Part shown: piece after piece, positions 18,338 through 26,544 of the stretch | Layout of the letters: each line of letters opens with the position of its first letter | How positions within the stretch are numbered: the first letter of the stretch is position 1 | NCBI GenBank assembly: GCA_963777095.1 | Contig: CAVZOY010000002.1 | Span: forward strand, 496,001-560,000 | Reading direction: 5' to 3' | Length of the DNA stretch: 64,000 nt | Origin: CAVZOY01 sp963777095 | GTDB lineage: Bacteria > Actinomycetota > Actinomycetes > Mycobacteriales > Geodermatophilaceae | Position numbers and translations under genes: made by a program | Notes under the pieces: model-generated | What the model was told of the DNA's origin: nothing | Databases searched by the model: none | The model's input: only the letters and a program-made list of their open reading frames with translations

Positions 18338-18367
18338 GGGCCGGCCCTCCCGGAGGAGGACCGGCCC
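18338..18367 (-). terminator. Hairpin after the atypical response regulator gene
   Basis: GGGCCGGCCCTCC (18338-18350) pairs with GGAGGACCGGCCC (18355-18367) with one mismatch and a 4-nt loop, 28 bp after the stop at 18395. It is placed to end transcription of the regulator gene before rnhB. Confidence 0.65.
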
Positions 18368-18394
18368 GGTGCGCAGGAACCCGGCGGAGCGGGG

Positions 18395-19105
18395 TCAGAG
18401 CTCCGCGGAGGTCATCGAGTGGTCGCAGGTGCAGGCGCCGCCGCCACTGTTCCGGCCCGACAGCACGAGGGAGACCGCGTGGGCCCGGTCGCGGGCACCC
18501 AGCTTGCGCAGGATGGCCTTGACGTGGGACTTGACGGTGTCCTCGCTGATGAACAGGTTCTTGCCGATCTGGCGGTTCGACTGGCCCTGCAGCAGCTCGT
18601 CCAGGACGTCGGACTCGCGGCGGGTCAGCGGGACCTCCGGCGTGAACGGCTTGGCCAGCGGCACGGCCGACGGCTCGACCCGGCGGATCTGCGGGTCGAC
18701 GACGACGCGGCCGGCGCGGGCGGCCAGGATGGCCCAGCCGAGCAGGGTCGGTGACGTGTTGATCATGAGGTACCCGCGGACGCCGGCGGCGATGGCCTCG
18801 TTGACCACGGCGGGGTCCTCGCTGGTCGCGAGGGCCACGATCGCCACCCGCGGAAAGCGGCGGCGCAGATCGCGGCACACGTTCAGGGTCGCGGCCCGGC
18901 CGGAGCCCAGCTCGACCACGACGGCGTCGGGGCGGGCGGACTCGACGAGGGTCAGGGCGCGGCGCAGCTCGCCCGGCGTACCCACGGACTGCATGCCGGC
19001 GGTCTCGTTGATCATGCTGACCAGGCCGCGGCGCAGGACGGGAGCGTCAGCGAGGAGGAGCACGCGGGTGACGCCGCGGGCGTTGCTCGCCAGGGGTGCG
19101 GACAC
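18395..19105 (-). CDS. LuxR-type regulator with degenerate receiver domain
   Basis: 236 residues from GTG 19105 (GGAG 8 bp before). The N-terminal part folds like a NarL receiver but has lost key residues: the phospho-acceptor position reads E65 in AVVVELGSG, only one of the two early acids remains (D20 in LLLADAP), and the usual Lys in GYLLKD is replaced (GYLMIN). The LuxR helix-turn-helix (about 163-225, LTRRESDVLDELLQGQSNRQ) is normal. The tail GGGACTCDHSM carries a CxC pair. It is an orphan with no kinase nearby, so phosphorylation is unlikely to control it; a metal or redox input through the cysteines is speculation. Confidence 0.82.
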   Translation of the reverse strand: MSAPLASNARGVTRVLLLADAPVLRRGLVSMINETAGMQSVGTPGELRRALTLVESARPDAVVVELGSGRAATLNVCRDLRRRFPRVAIVALATSEDPAVVNEAIAAGVRGYLMINTSPTLLGWAILAARAGRVVVDPQIRRVEPSAVPLAKPFTPEVPLTRRESDVLDELLQGQSNRQIGKNLFISEDTVKSHVKAILRKLGARDRAHAVSLVLSGRNSGGGACTCDHSMTSAEL

Positions 19106-19295
19106 AGCTGACTCCAAATCGAGAAGCGGAATGCTTGCACCACCTCCATCGGATGAGTGATTGCATTGCTTGAACACTTTTCGCAGATTTCTTCACTGGA
19201 GCGGAGACAGAGAATTGCGCGACTTCGCGCCACTCCCGCGCCGACGTCACCCATTCAGGGAATGGCGCAGCGACCGATCCTCGTGAGAGAGGGGG
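19106..19295 (-). promoter_or_regulatory. Promoter region of the atypical regulator
   Basis: 190 bp between lepB and the regulator, both on the minus strand. Bases 19150-19200 are distinctly richer in A and T than the surroundings, which marks the likely promoter, though I cannot name exact -35 and -10 boxes. No coding signal seen. Confidence 0.45.
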
Positions 19296-20228
19296 TCAGC
19301 GACGCCGTCGGCGCCAGACCGCGATCGGCACGGTCAGCGCCGCGCCGGCCGCGCCGGGCGTGACCAGACCGGCCACGGCCGGGGCTCCGACGACGCCGGG
19401 GACGGTCGCCGCGGCGGCGTCGACACCCTGGATGTCGGGGTCGTCGAGCAGGCCTATTCGACTGGGCGGCCAGACGATGACCGAGGCCTTGCCGATGACG
19501 TCGTCGACGCCCACCGTGCCGGAGTACTTGTCGTCGATGTGCGCCTTGGAATCGGCCGATGCCGACCGGTGGTCGCCCATCACCCAGAGCCGGCCGTCGG
19601 GCACGGTGACGGGCCCGAAGGCGCGGTCGCTCATCGGGGTGTTCTCGTAGATGTAGGGCTCGTCGAGCGGCTGTCCGTCGACGGTCACGCGGCCCTCGCC
19701 GTCGCAGCACTCGACGGTCTGGCCCTCGGTCGCGATCACCCGCTTGATGAAGTCGTCCTCGCTGGGCGGCGCCACACCCACCGTGCGGCCCAGCCACAGC
19801 AGCACGCCGGTCACCCAGTTCGACGGCTCCTGGACGTCGATCTCCGGCGACCAGGTGTCGGGCCCCTTGAAGACGACGATGTCGCCAGGCTCGGGCTCCC
19901 CGAACCAGTACGGCACCTTGTTCACCAGGACACGGTCACCGGTGCAGCCCGGGCAGCCGTGCAGGGTCTGCTCCATCGACCCCGAGGGGATGAAGAACGC
20001 CTGCACCAGGAACGTCTTGACCAGCAGCGCCAGCAGGAAGGCGATCACCAGCAGAACCGGCAGCTCCCGCAGCAGCGAGCCCTTCTTGGCCGCCTGCTCC
20101 TTGCGCCGCAGCCGGCGGGAGTAGCGGCTGGCCGGGACGGCCTCCCCGGCGCGGGCGTCCGGATCCCCGGGATCCCCGGCGTCCCCCGGAACGACGTCGG
20201 CGGGCCCCCCGGGCCGGTCACTGCTCAT
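19296..20228 (-). CDS. lepB: Signal peptidase I
   Basis: Cleaves signal peptides of exported proteins at the outer face of the membrane. 310 residues: an acidic cytoplasmic N-terminus, a membrane helix (about 55-77), the catalytic serine S84 in FIPSGSMEQTL, catalytic lysine K162 in FIKRVIATEGQ and the GDHRSASADSK box. A second hydrophobic stretch near 285-305 gives a C-terminal membrane anchor with a basic tail (WRRRRR), common in actinobacteria. It follows rplS by 63 bp, as usual. Confidence 0.93.
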   Translation of the reverse strand: MSSDRPGGPADVVPGDAGDPGDPDARAGEAVPASRYSRRLRRKEQAAKKGSLLRELPVLLVIAFLLALLVKTFLVQAFFIPSGSMEQTLHGCPGCTGDRVLVNKVPYWFGEPEPGDIVVFKGPDTWSPEIDVQEPSNWVTGVLLWLGRTVGVAPPSEDDFIKRVIATEGQTVECCDGEGRVTVDGQPLDEPYIYENTPMSDRAFGPVTVPDGRLWVMGDHRSASADSKAHIDDKYSGTVGVDDVIGKASVIVWPPSRIGLLDDPDIQGVDAAAATVPGVVGAPAVAGLVTPGAAGAALTVPIAVWRRRRR

Positions 20229-20291
20229 CAGGAGCAGCGTACGGCGCGGAGGACCCGCCGGTCGGCAGCCGGGGAACCGGCGGCCGAGTTG

Positions 20292-20648
20292 TCAGCGTGC
20301 GACGGTGTCGCGCTTCTCCTTGATCTTGGCGGCCTTGCCGCGCAGCTCGCGCAGGTAGTAGAGCTTCGCGCGACGCACGTCACCGCGGGTGACGACCTCG
20401 ATCCGCTCGACGACCGGGGTGTGCACCGGGAAGGTGCGCTCCACGCCCACGCCGAAGCTCACCTTGCGAACGGTGAAGGTCTCGCGGATGCCACCGCCCT
20501 GGCGGCGGATGACCACGCCCTGGAAGACCTGGATGCGGGAGCGGTTGCCCTCGATGACGCGGACGTGCACCTTGACGGTGTCCCCGGGGCGGAAGCCCGG
20601 GATGTCGTCGCGCAGCGAGTCGGCGTCGAGTGCGTCGAGGGTGTTCAT
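20292..20648 (-). CDS. rplS: 50S ribosomal protein L19
   Basis: 118-residue L19, complete: FRPGDTVKVHVRVIEGNRSR, IQVFQGVVIRRQGGG, RTFPVHTPVVERIEV and RRAKLYYLRELRGKAAKIKE. It lies at the intersubunit bridge of the ribosome. Upstream it is separated from trmD by a methyltransferase gene and a 227-bp leader, so it probably has its own promoter. Confidence 0.97.
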   Translation of the reverse strand: MNTLDALDADSLRDDIPGFRPGDTVKVHVRVIEGNRSRIQVFQGVVIRRQGGGIRETFTVRKVSFGVGVERTFPVHTPVVERIEVVTRGDVRRAKLYYLRELRGKAAKIKEKRDTVAR

Positions 20649-20875
20649 CGTCGGCAGTCCTCAGTCGTAGCGTGTGTGTCGTCGGTGCGGACAGCGGTGC
20701 TCCCCGGCTGTCCGTCCGGGGGGCTGCGGCTCGGGCACGAGCCCGGCGTCGGCGCTCGCCGACGGTCCGCAGCAGCTCTCTACTGTGCCACACCGGCGCG
20801 CCTCCGTGCGCATCGGGCCCGGGCGGGCGGCGGTGCAGGTGGCGAACGCCTCAGGGCGCACGATCGGTCCGGCTC
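20649..20875 (-). promoter_or_regulatory. rplS upstream region with hairpins
   Basis: 227 bp without a gene. It holds a perfect 8-bp hairpin (20747-20754 with 20757-20764) and a CCCCGG/CCGGGG stem near 20702-20721. On the minus strand TAGAGA around 20777-20782 resembles a -10 box, without a clear -35. The hairpins could end the trmD/methyltransferase transcript or form an rplS leader; the sequence does not decide. Confidence 0.4.
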
Positions 20876-21574
20876 TCACCGGGTGGCGACGACCGCGTAG
20901 TTCTTCGGCAGCCCGTGGCGGACGAACTTGTGGCGTCGGTCGAGCTCCGAGAGCCGGCCGGACGCGTAGCCGGCCAGGCGCCCCGCGCCCCACGCCACGA
21001 GCGCCCTGGCCCGCCCGCGGACTCCCCCGCCCCACGCGTCGGGGTCCGTCGGGAGCGCCCGGCTCATCACCTTCGCCTGGTAGCTCAGCGTTCCGAGGTA
21101 GCCCTCCAGCCACCGGAGCTCGACGACGGTGAACCCGGCGCCCTCGATGAGGTGGCGCAGGCCGTACTGCGTGTAGCGGAAGAAGTCGTACGGACGCTCG
21201 TGCTCCCCGTAGAAGAACGGCGCGGTGAGCCACAGCCGGCCGCCCGGCCGGAGCACCCGGTGGAACTCGCCGAGCGCCGCCGCAGGCTCGGGGAGGTGCT
21301 CGAGCACCTGCGTGCACACCACGTGGGCGAAGCGGCCGTCCTCGACCGGGATCGCGGTCAGGTCGCAGACGTACTCGGGTGTCGTGTAGTTCTTGCGCGG
21401 CACCGCCAGGAAGTCGGCCGTCTCGTAGCGGGCGTGCGCGAACAGGCCGCGGTACTGCGCCCGCCCCGCGCCGGCGTCCAGGACCAGCTCGCCCGGCTCC
21501 ACGGTGCTGGCGGCGCGGACCAGGAAGTCGCGCAGGTACGCGCGGCTGCTGTTGCCGTGTGGCCCCCGCGTCAT
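20876..21574 (-). CDS. SAM-dependent methyltransferase (type 11-like)
   Basis: 232 residues from ATG 21574. The class I fold shows motif I as LVLDAGAGRAQYRGLFA, then VVCTQVLEHLPEP and LRPGGRLWLTAPF. The insert with HERPYDFFRYTQYGLRHLIE is typical of methyltransferases that act on sugars or small cell-envelope substrates, but the substrate is not predictable. It is placed inside the conserved rpsP-khpA-rimM-trmD-rplS-lepB cluster, 32 bp after trmD, an unusual neighbour. Confidence 0.8.
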   Translation of the reverse strand: MTRGPHGNSSRAYLRDFLVRAASTVEPGELVLDAGAGRAQYRGLFAHARYETADFLAVPRKNYTTPEYVCDLTAIPVEDGRFAHVVCTQVLEHLPEPAAALGEFHRVLRPGGRLWLTAPFFYGEHERPYDFFRYTQYGLRHLIEGAGFTVVELRWLEGYLGTLSYQAKVMSRALPTDPDAWGGGVRGRARALVAWGAGRLAGYASGRLSELDRRHKFVRHGLPKNYAVVATR

Positions 21575-21606
21575 GACCACAGCATGGCGGACCAGCGGGG
21601 AGGAGG

Positions 21607-22350
21607 TCAGCCTTCGCCCTCGAGCACCGCGCGGTCGGCCTCGCTGAGGGTCTCGGGCGGCAGCGCCGCCAGGAGGTCGGGACGCCGGGCGGCGGTGCGG
21701 CACAACGACTCGGTACGCCGCCAGCGGGCGATCGCCGCGTGGTCCCCCGACAAGAGCACCTCGGGGACGTCGTGCCCGCGCCACGATGCGGGCCGGGTGT
21801 ACGAGGGGCCCTCGAGCAGGCCGTCGGCGTGCGAGTCGTACTCGACGGACTCGCGGTTGCCCACGACGCCGGGCAGCAGCCGGGTGACCGCCTCGACCAT
21901 GACGAGGACGGCGGACTCCCCACCGGCGAGCACGTAGTCACCGAGGGAGACCTCGGAAACCGGGCCCGTCTCCCGGGCCCACTCGACGACGCGCTGGTCG
22001 ATGCCCTCGTACCGGCCGCAGGCGAAGACCAGGCCGGGTTCGCCGGCCCAGGCGGCGGCGGTGGTCTGGGTGAACCGCTCCCCCGCCGGTGTCGGCACCA
22101 CGAGCCGGGTGCCCGACGGCCGCACGGCCTCCAGGGCGCGGGCCCACGGCTCGGCGCGCATCACCATGCCGGGACCGCCCCCGTAGGGAGCGTCGTCGAC
22201 GGTGCGGTGGACGTCGTCGGTCCACTGCCGCAGGTCGTGGACGGCGACCTCCACCAGTCCGCGCTCCGCGGCCTTGCCCAGCAGCGACTGGCGCAGCGGC
22301 GCCAGGTACTCGGGAAAGATCGTGACGACGTCGACCCGGTAGGCGCTCAC
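21607..22350 (-). CDS. trmD: tRNA (guanine-N1)-methyltransferase
   Basis: Methylates G37 of tRNAs to prevent frameshifting. 247 residues with the knotted SPOUT fold: VDVVTIFPEYLAPL, VDDAPYGGGPGMVM, ACGRYEGIDQRV and SLGDYVLAGGE. GTG 22350 overlaps the rimM stop (GTGA), so the two are coupled. Confidence 0.97.
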   Translation of the reverse strand: MSAYRVDVVTIFPEYLAPLRQSLLGKAAERGLVEVAVHDLRQWTDDVHRTVDDAPYGGGPGMVMRAEPWARALEAVRPSGTRLVVPTPAGERFTQTTAAAWAGEPGLVFACGRYEGIDQRVVEWARETGPVSEVSLGDYVLAGGESAVLVMVEAVTRLLPGVVGNRESVEYDSHADGLLEGPSYTRPASWRGHDVPEVLLSGDHAAIARWRRTESLCRTAARRPDLLAALPPETLSEADRAVLEGEG

Positions 22351-22880
22351 AGCTCGAGCAGCCCCTCGGGCGGGTCGACCACGACGAAACCGCCTGCGAC
22401 GTCGACGGTCGGCACGATCGCGGCCACGAAGGGCACGAGCAGCTCGCCGCCGTCCGGCCGTCGGACGACGAGCAGGTCCTGCGCCTCGTGGCGGACGGCG
22501 GTCACCTCGCCGAGCACCGACTCGTCGGGGAGCCGGGCGGTGAGACCGACCAATTGGTGGTCGTAGAAGGAGTCGGGGTCCTCGATCTCGGGAAGATCGG
22601 CCACGTCGACGAGGAGTTCGGTGTTGCGGACGGCCTCGGCCGCCTCACGGCTGTCGACACCCTCGAGGCTGAGCAGCAACGTGGTGCCGTGCCAGTGGGC
22701 GCGGGTGATCGTGATCGGACCACGGTCCGCGGGGTCGGTACGCAGCACAGCCCCGGGCACGAAACGCAGGTCGGGATCGTCGGTGCGCACCTCGACGGTC
22801 ACCTCACCGCGGACACCGTGGGGCCGGCCGATGCGGCCGACCACCACGGTGTCCGGGGCGGAGTCGTGCGGTGCGCTCAA
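22347..22880 (-). CDS. rimM: Ribosome maturation factor RimM
   Basis: Assists 30S head assembly by binding S19. 177 residues: the N-terminal RimM domain (VVVGRIGRPHGVRGEVTVEV) and a C-terminal PRC barrel (FYDHQLVGL, LLVPFVAAIVPTVDV). The start used is TTG 22880; GTG codons in the VVVGRIG stretch are alternatives, since no clear ribosome-binding site is seen. Confidence 0.94.
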   Translation of the reverse strand: MSAPHDSAPDTVVVGRIGRPHGVRGEVTVEVRTDDPDLRFVPGAVLRTDPADRGPITITRAHWHGTTLLLSLEGVDSREAAEAVRNTELLVDVADLPEIEDPDSFYDHQLVGLTARLPDESVLGEVTAVRHEAQDLLVVRRPDGGELLVPFVAAIVPTVDVAGGFVVVDPPEGLLEL

Positions 22881-22903
22881 CGGGCGGGCGGAGTGAACGG
22901 TCG

Positions 22904-23140
22904 TCAGCGACCGTCGGTGTCGACGACGTCGACCCGGAGGCCGCGTCCCCCGACACCGGTCATCACCTGGCGCAGCGCCTTGGCGGTGCGACCGCCGCGA
23001 CCGATGACCTTGCCCAGGTCGTCGGGGTGCACGCGGACCTCGAGGGTCTTGCCACGTCGGCCGGACAGCATGTCGACCTGGACGTCCTCGGGGTGGTCGA
23101 CGATGCCCTTGACCAGGTGCTCGAGCGCGTCTTCGAGCAC
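22904..23140 (-). CDS. khpA: KH-domain RNA-binding protein KhpA
   Basis: 78 residues forming a single KH domain with the GRGG loop (KVIGRGGRTAKALRQVM). KhpA-type proteins bind RNA, often with KhpB, and the gene is classically between rpsP and rimM, as here. GTG 23140 starts 3 bp after the rpsP stop. Confidence 0.93.
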   Translation of the reverse strand: MLEDALEHLVKGIVDHPEDVQVDMLSGRRGKTLEVRVHPDDLGKVIGRGGRTAKALRQVMTGVGGRGLRVDVVDTDGR

Positions 23141-23143
23141 GTC

Positions 23144-23707
23144 TTACTCGGCGGGGGTCTCGGCCGGCGCCTCGGCAGCATCGGCCGGGGCCTCGGCGGC
23201 CTTCTTCGCCGCCTTCTTGGCCGGCTTCTCCTCGGCGGCGGGCGCCTCGGCAGCGGCCTCGGCCGGAGCGTCGGCGGCCGGCGCCTCGGCGGCCGGCGCC
23301 TCGGCGGCGGCCTTCTTCGGTGCGGCCTTCTTCTTCGGCGTGGTGGCGCCCTCGGCGGGCTGGTCGCCACCGGCGGCGCGGACGGCCTCCTCGTAGAGGG
23401 CCTTCTTGTCCGGCTTCGGAGCGGCGACCTTCATGGGCGGAGGAGCGGCCTCGCCCTTGAACTTCTGCCAGTCACCGGTCACCCGGAAGATGGCGGCCAC
23501 GGGCTCGGTCGGCTGCGCGCCGACGCCGAGCCAGTACTGGGCGCGCTCGGTGTCGACCTCGATGAAGGAGGGGTCCTCCTTCGGGTGGTACTTGCCGATG
23601 GTCTCGATGACACGACCCTCCCGCTTGGTGCGGGAGTCGGCGACGACGATGCGGTAGTACGGCGCGCGCATCTTGCCCAGGCGCATGAGCTTGATCTTGG
23701 TGGCCAC
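23144..23707 (-). CDS. rpsP: 30S ribosomal protein S16 with long C-terminal extension
   Basis: 187 residues; the S16 core (ATKIKLMRLGKMRAPYYRIV, SRTKREGRVIETIGKYHP, WLGVGAQPTEPVA) covers about the first 90. The rest is a low-complexity tail of Ala, Pro, Glu and Lys blocks such as KKKAAPKKAAAEAP, about twice the usual S16 length. Such tails are known in actinobacteria. First gene of rpsP-khpA-rimM-trmD. Start GTG 23707. Confidence 0.95.
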   Translation of the reverse strand: MATKIKLMRLGKMRAPYYRIVVADSRTKREGRVIETIGKYHPKEDPSFIEVDTERAQYWLGVGAQPTEPVAAIFRVTGDWQKFKGEAAPPPMKVAAPKPDKKALYEEAVRAAGGDQPAEGATTPKKKAAPKKAAAEAPAAEAPAADAPAEAAAEAPAAEEKPAKKAAKKAAEAPADAAEAPAETPAE

Positions 23708-23900
23708 GGTGGGTGGTCTACTCCTCGAACTTTCGGACGTGGTGCTCGCCGGAGCGACGCGTGGGGTTACGCCGGGGCGGAGCGAGGGACACGGCCGGCA
23801 ACGGTGAGAGGGCCGCCCACCGCCGTGTTCGACCCGCCATTGTGCCAGACGGCGCGGGGGCGCCGTCCGGCCGCCCGGTGGAACGGTGCGAACGCGCCGT
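23708..23900 (-). promoter_or_regulatory. Region upstream of rpsP
   Basis: 193 bp between the end of proS and rpsP. AGGAG near 23721-23725 is the only Shine-Dalgarno-like site, 13 nt from the GTG. A promoter for the rpsP cluster is expected here since ffh, often upstream of rpsP, lies 6 kb away; I cannot point to its boxes. No coding signal. Confidence 0.4.
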
Positions 23901-25653
23901 TCAGCCGCGGACCTCGGCGAGCACGCGGGACGCCGCCTCGGCCACCGGCACCTCGGTGCGCTCCCCGGACGCTCGGTCGCGCACCTCGATGACGCCCTCG
24001 GCCAGGCCACGGCCGACCGTGACCAGCGTGGGCATGCCCAGGAGCTCGGCGTCCTTGAACTTGACGCCGGGCGAGACCTTCGGCCGGTCGTCGTAGAGCA
24101 CGGTCAGCCCTGCGGCGACGAGCTCGTCGGCCAGCGCGGCCGCGGCCTCGAAGACCGCGGCGTCCTTGCCCGTGGCGACCAGGTGCACGTCGGCCGGCGC
24201 GACCTCGCGCGGCCAGCACAGGCCCAGCTCGTCGTGCGTCGACTCGGCGATGGCGGCCACCGCGCGCGAGACGCCGACGCCGTAGGAGCCCATGGTCACC
24301 GTGACCAGCTTGCCGTTCTCGTCGAGCACCTGGAGGTCCAGCGCCTCGGCGTACTTGCGGCCGAGCTGGAAGATGTGCCCGATCTCGACGCCGCGGGCGA
24401 GCTCCAGCGGCCCCGAACCGTCGGGGGCCGGGTCGCCCGCCAGCACCTCGGCGGCCTCGATGACGCCGTCCCAGCCGAAGTCGCGGCCGGCCACCAGGTC
24501 GAACACGTGCTTGCCGGGCTCGTTGGCGCCGGTGATCCACCGCGTGCCCTCGACCACGCGGGGGTCGACCAGGTAGCGGATGCCGGTCTTCGAGTCCGAG
24601 CCGAGCACCTGCGGGCCGATGTAGCCCTTGACCAGCAGCGGGTGCTGCTCGAACTCGGTGAACGGCCACGACCTCGGCCGGCGCGCACCTGCGCCTCGAG
24701 CCGCTTGGCGTCGACCTCCCGGTCGCCCGGCAGCCCGATGACCAGCGGCTCCTTGCTGCCGTCGGGGTGGACGAGCGTGACCACGACGTTCTTCAGCGTG
24801 TCCTTCGCCGTGTAGCCGGCATCGGGGAACAGCTGCCGGGCGACGGCGACCAGCGTCTCGATGGTCGGGGTGTCCGGGGTGTCCTCGACGTGCGCCTCCG
24901 GCAGGCCGTCGAGCGGGATCTTCTCGGGGACGACGGTGGTGACGGCCTCGGCGTTCGCCGCGTAGCCCCCCGGCGAGCGGACGAAGGTGTCCTCGCCGAT
25001 CCGCGGTCGGGTGCAGGAACTCCTCGCTCTTGGAGCCGCCCATGGCGCCCGACATCGCCGAGACGATGACGTAGTCGAGGCCGAGCCGGTCGAAGATCCT
25101 GATGTAGGCGTCGCGGTGGGCGGCGTAGGAACGGTCCAGCCCGGCGTCGTCGACGTCGAAGGAGTAGCTGTCCTTCATCGTGAACTCGCGGCCACGGATC
25201 AGCCCGGCGCGGGGCCGTGCCTCGTCCCGGTACTTGGTCTGGATCTGGTACAGCGACAGCGGCAGGTCCTTGTACGACGAGTACAGGTCCTTGACCAGGA
25301 GGGTGAACATCTCCTCGTGCGTCGGGCCGAGCAGGTGGTCGACGCCCCGGCGGTCCTGCAGCCGGAAGAGGTTGGGGCCGTACTCGGTCCAGCGGCCGGT
25401 CGCCTCGTAGGGCTCGCTGCGGGAGCAGGGCCGGGAATTGGACCTCCTGCGCGCCCATCGCGTCCATCTCCTCGCGGACGACGCGCTCGACGTTGCGGAA
25501 GACGCGGTAGCCCAGCGGCAGCCAGGTGAACCCGCCGGGCGCGGCCCGGCGGATGTAGCCGGCCCGGACGAGCAGCCGGTGACTGGGGACCTCGGCGTCG
25601 GCCGGGTCGTCGCGCAGGGTGCGCAGGAACAGCGTGGACATCCTCAACAGCAC
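23901..25653 (-). CDS. proS: Prolyl-tRNA synthetase (four apparent frameshifts)
   Basis: Class II synthetase charging tRNA-Pro. All parts of a bacterial-type enzyme with editing insert are present, spread over frames: LRTLRDDPADAEVPSHRLLV at the start, TKYRDEARPRAGLIRGREFT (motif 2), the insert with AEAVTTVVPEKIPLDGL, then FEQHPLLVKGYIGPQVLGSD, SYGVGVSRAVAAIAE (motif 3) and the anticodon domain. Four single extra bases (near 25418, 25001, 24679, 24664) restore one protein of 582 residues, the normal size. GTG 25653 gives MLLRMSTLF; ATG 25641 is the alternative. Confidence 0.9.
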
Positions 25654-25706
25654 GGAAGGAGTCTCCCAGGCGGGTCGAACCGATATCCGGCCCCCCGAGG
25701 ACGAAG

Positions 25707-25740
25707 CCGGGCGCCGCTCCTGGGGGTGAGCGGCGCCCGG
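25707..25740 (-). terminator. Hairpin after the Ser/Asp/Gly-rich protein gene
   Basis: CCGGGCGCCGCT (25707-25718) and AGCGGCGCCCGG (25729-25740) form a perfect 12-bp stem with a 10-nt loop, 17 bp after the stop at 25758. It should end that transcript before proS. Confidence 0.7.
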
Positions 25741-25757
25741 GGGTTCGAGGGGACAGG

Positions 25758-26439
25758 TCAGTCGTCGGAGCCGGAGCCGCCCGAGTCGTCGGAGCCGGAG
25801 TCGTCGCCGAGCGCCGGAGTCGTCCGACCCGGAGCCGGAGTTGCCGGAGCCGGAGTCGTCGGACCCGGAGTCGTCCGACCCGCGGCCGGAGTCGTCACCG
25901 GGACCGTCGTCGGAACCGTGGCCGCCGCCGTTCCGGCCGTCGGAGTCGTCGGGGGCGTCGGTCGTCGCACCCGCCGGCGAGGAGGAGGCCGGCGACGAGG
26001 AAGCCGGGGAGTCGTCGTCCCTACTGCCACCGCTGTTGTCGGCGCGCGGACCCTCGACCGAGAAGACCGGGCTCCCGTCGACGCAGGTCACGTGGACCTC
26101 GAGCTTGCGGGTGCCGTCCTCGAACTCCACCTCGCCGGGCTCGTCCGAGTCGTCCGAGTCGTCGATCCACCAGCCGGTGGCAGGCGCCCCGGAGACGCGC
26201 GGCATGTCGGAGGTGCAGGAGGCGCTGACCGTGCCGGCCACCGTGGCCTTCGTGCCGGCCGCCGTGCCGGAGGTAGCCGCCGTCGGCTCCGCCGACGCGC
26301 TCGGCGACGACGTGGCGGACAGCGGGACCGTGCCCGGCGACGCCGACGCGTCGACGAGGGACACCGCGAGGAAACCGAGCCCGACCGCCGAGGCCGCCGA
26401 GGCGGTCCATGCGGTTCCGAGGAGGAGGGTGCGCTTCAT
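25758..26439 (-). CDS. Exported Ser/Asp/Gly-rich protein of unknown function
   Basis: About 226 residues from ATG 26439. An N-terminal hydrophobic stretch (about 13-32) acts as signal peptide or anchor, followed by a Ser/Thr/Ala linker and a small domain with two cysteines around GWWIDDSDDSDEPGEVEFED. The last 80 residues are repeats of Ser, Asp and Gly (for example DDSGSDDSGSG), likely unfolded and able to bind calcium. One extra base near 25808-25813 shifts the last 15-20 residues; the corrected end is GGSGSDD. It is divergent from the two-component system by 105 bp and may be its target (inference). Confidence 0.72.
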
Positions 26440-26544
26440 GGGGCAGAGCCTGCGGTCGCCACGGTTAAGAGCATCCCAAGGAAGGGTCAAGGCACGGCGC
26501 AGGGTCGGCCGGTCCGGCGGCTGCGGCGGCTAGCGTCCGCAGGC

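Noticed and set aside
25758..26030. CRISPR-like or coding tandem repeat array
   Set aside because: The regular pattern is the codon repeat for Ser, Asp and Gly in the exported protein tail, without spacers.
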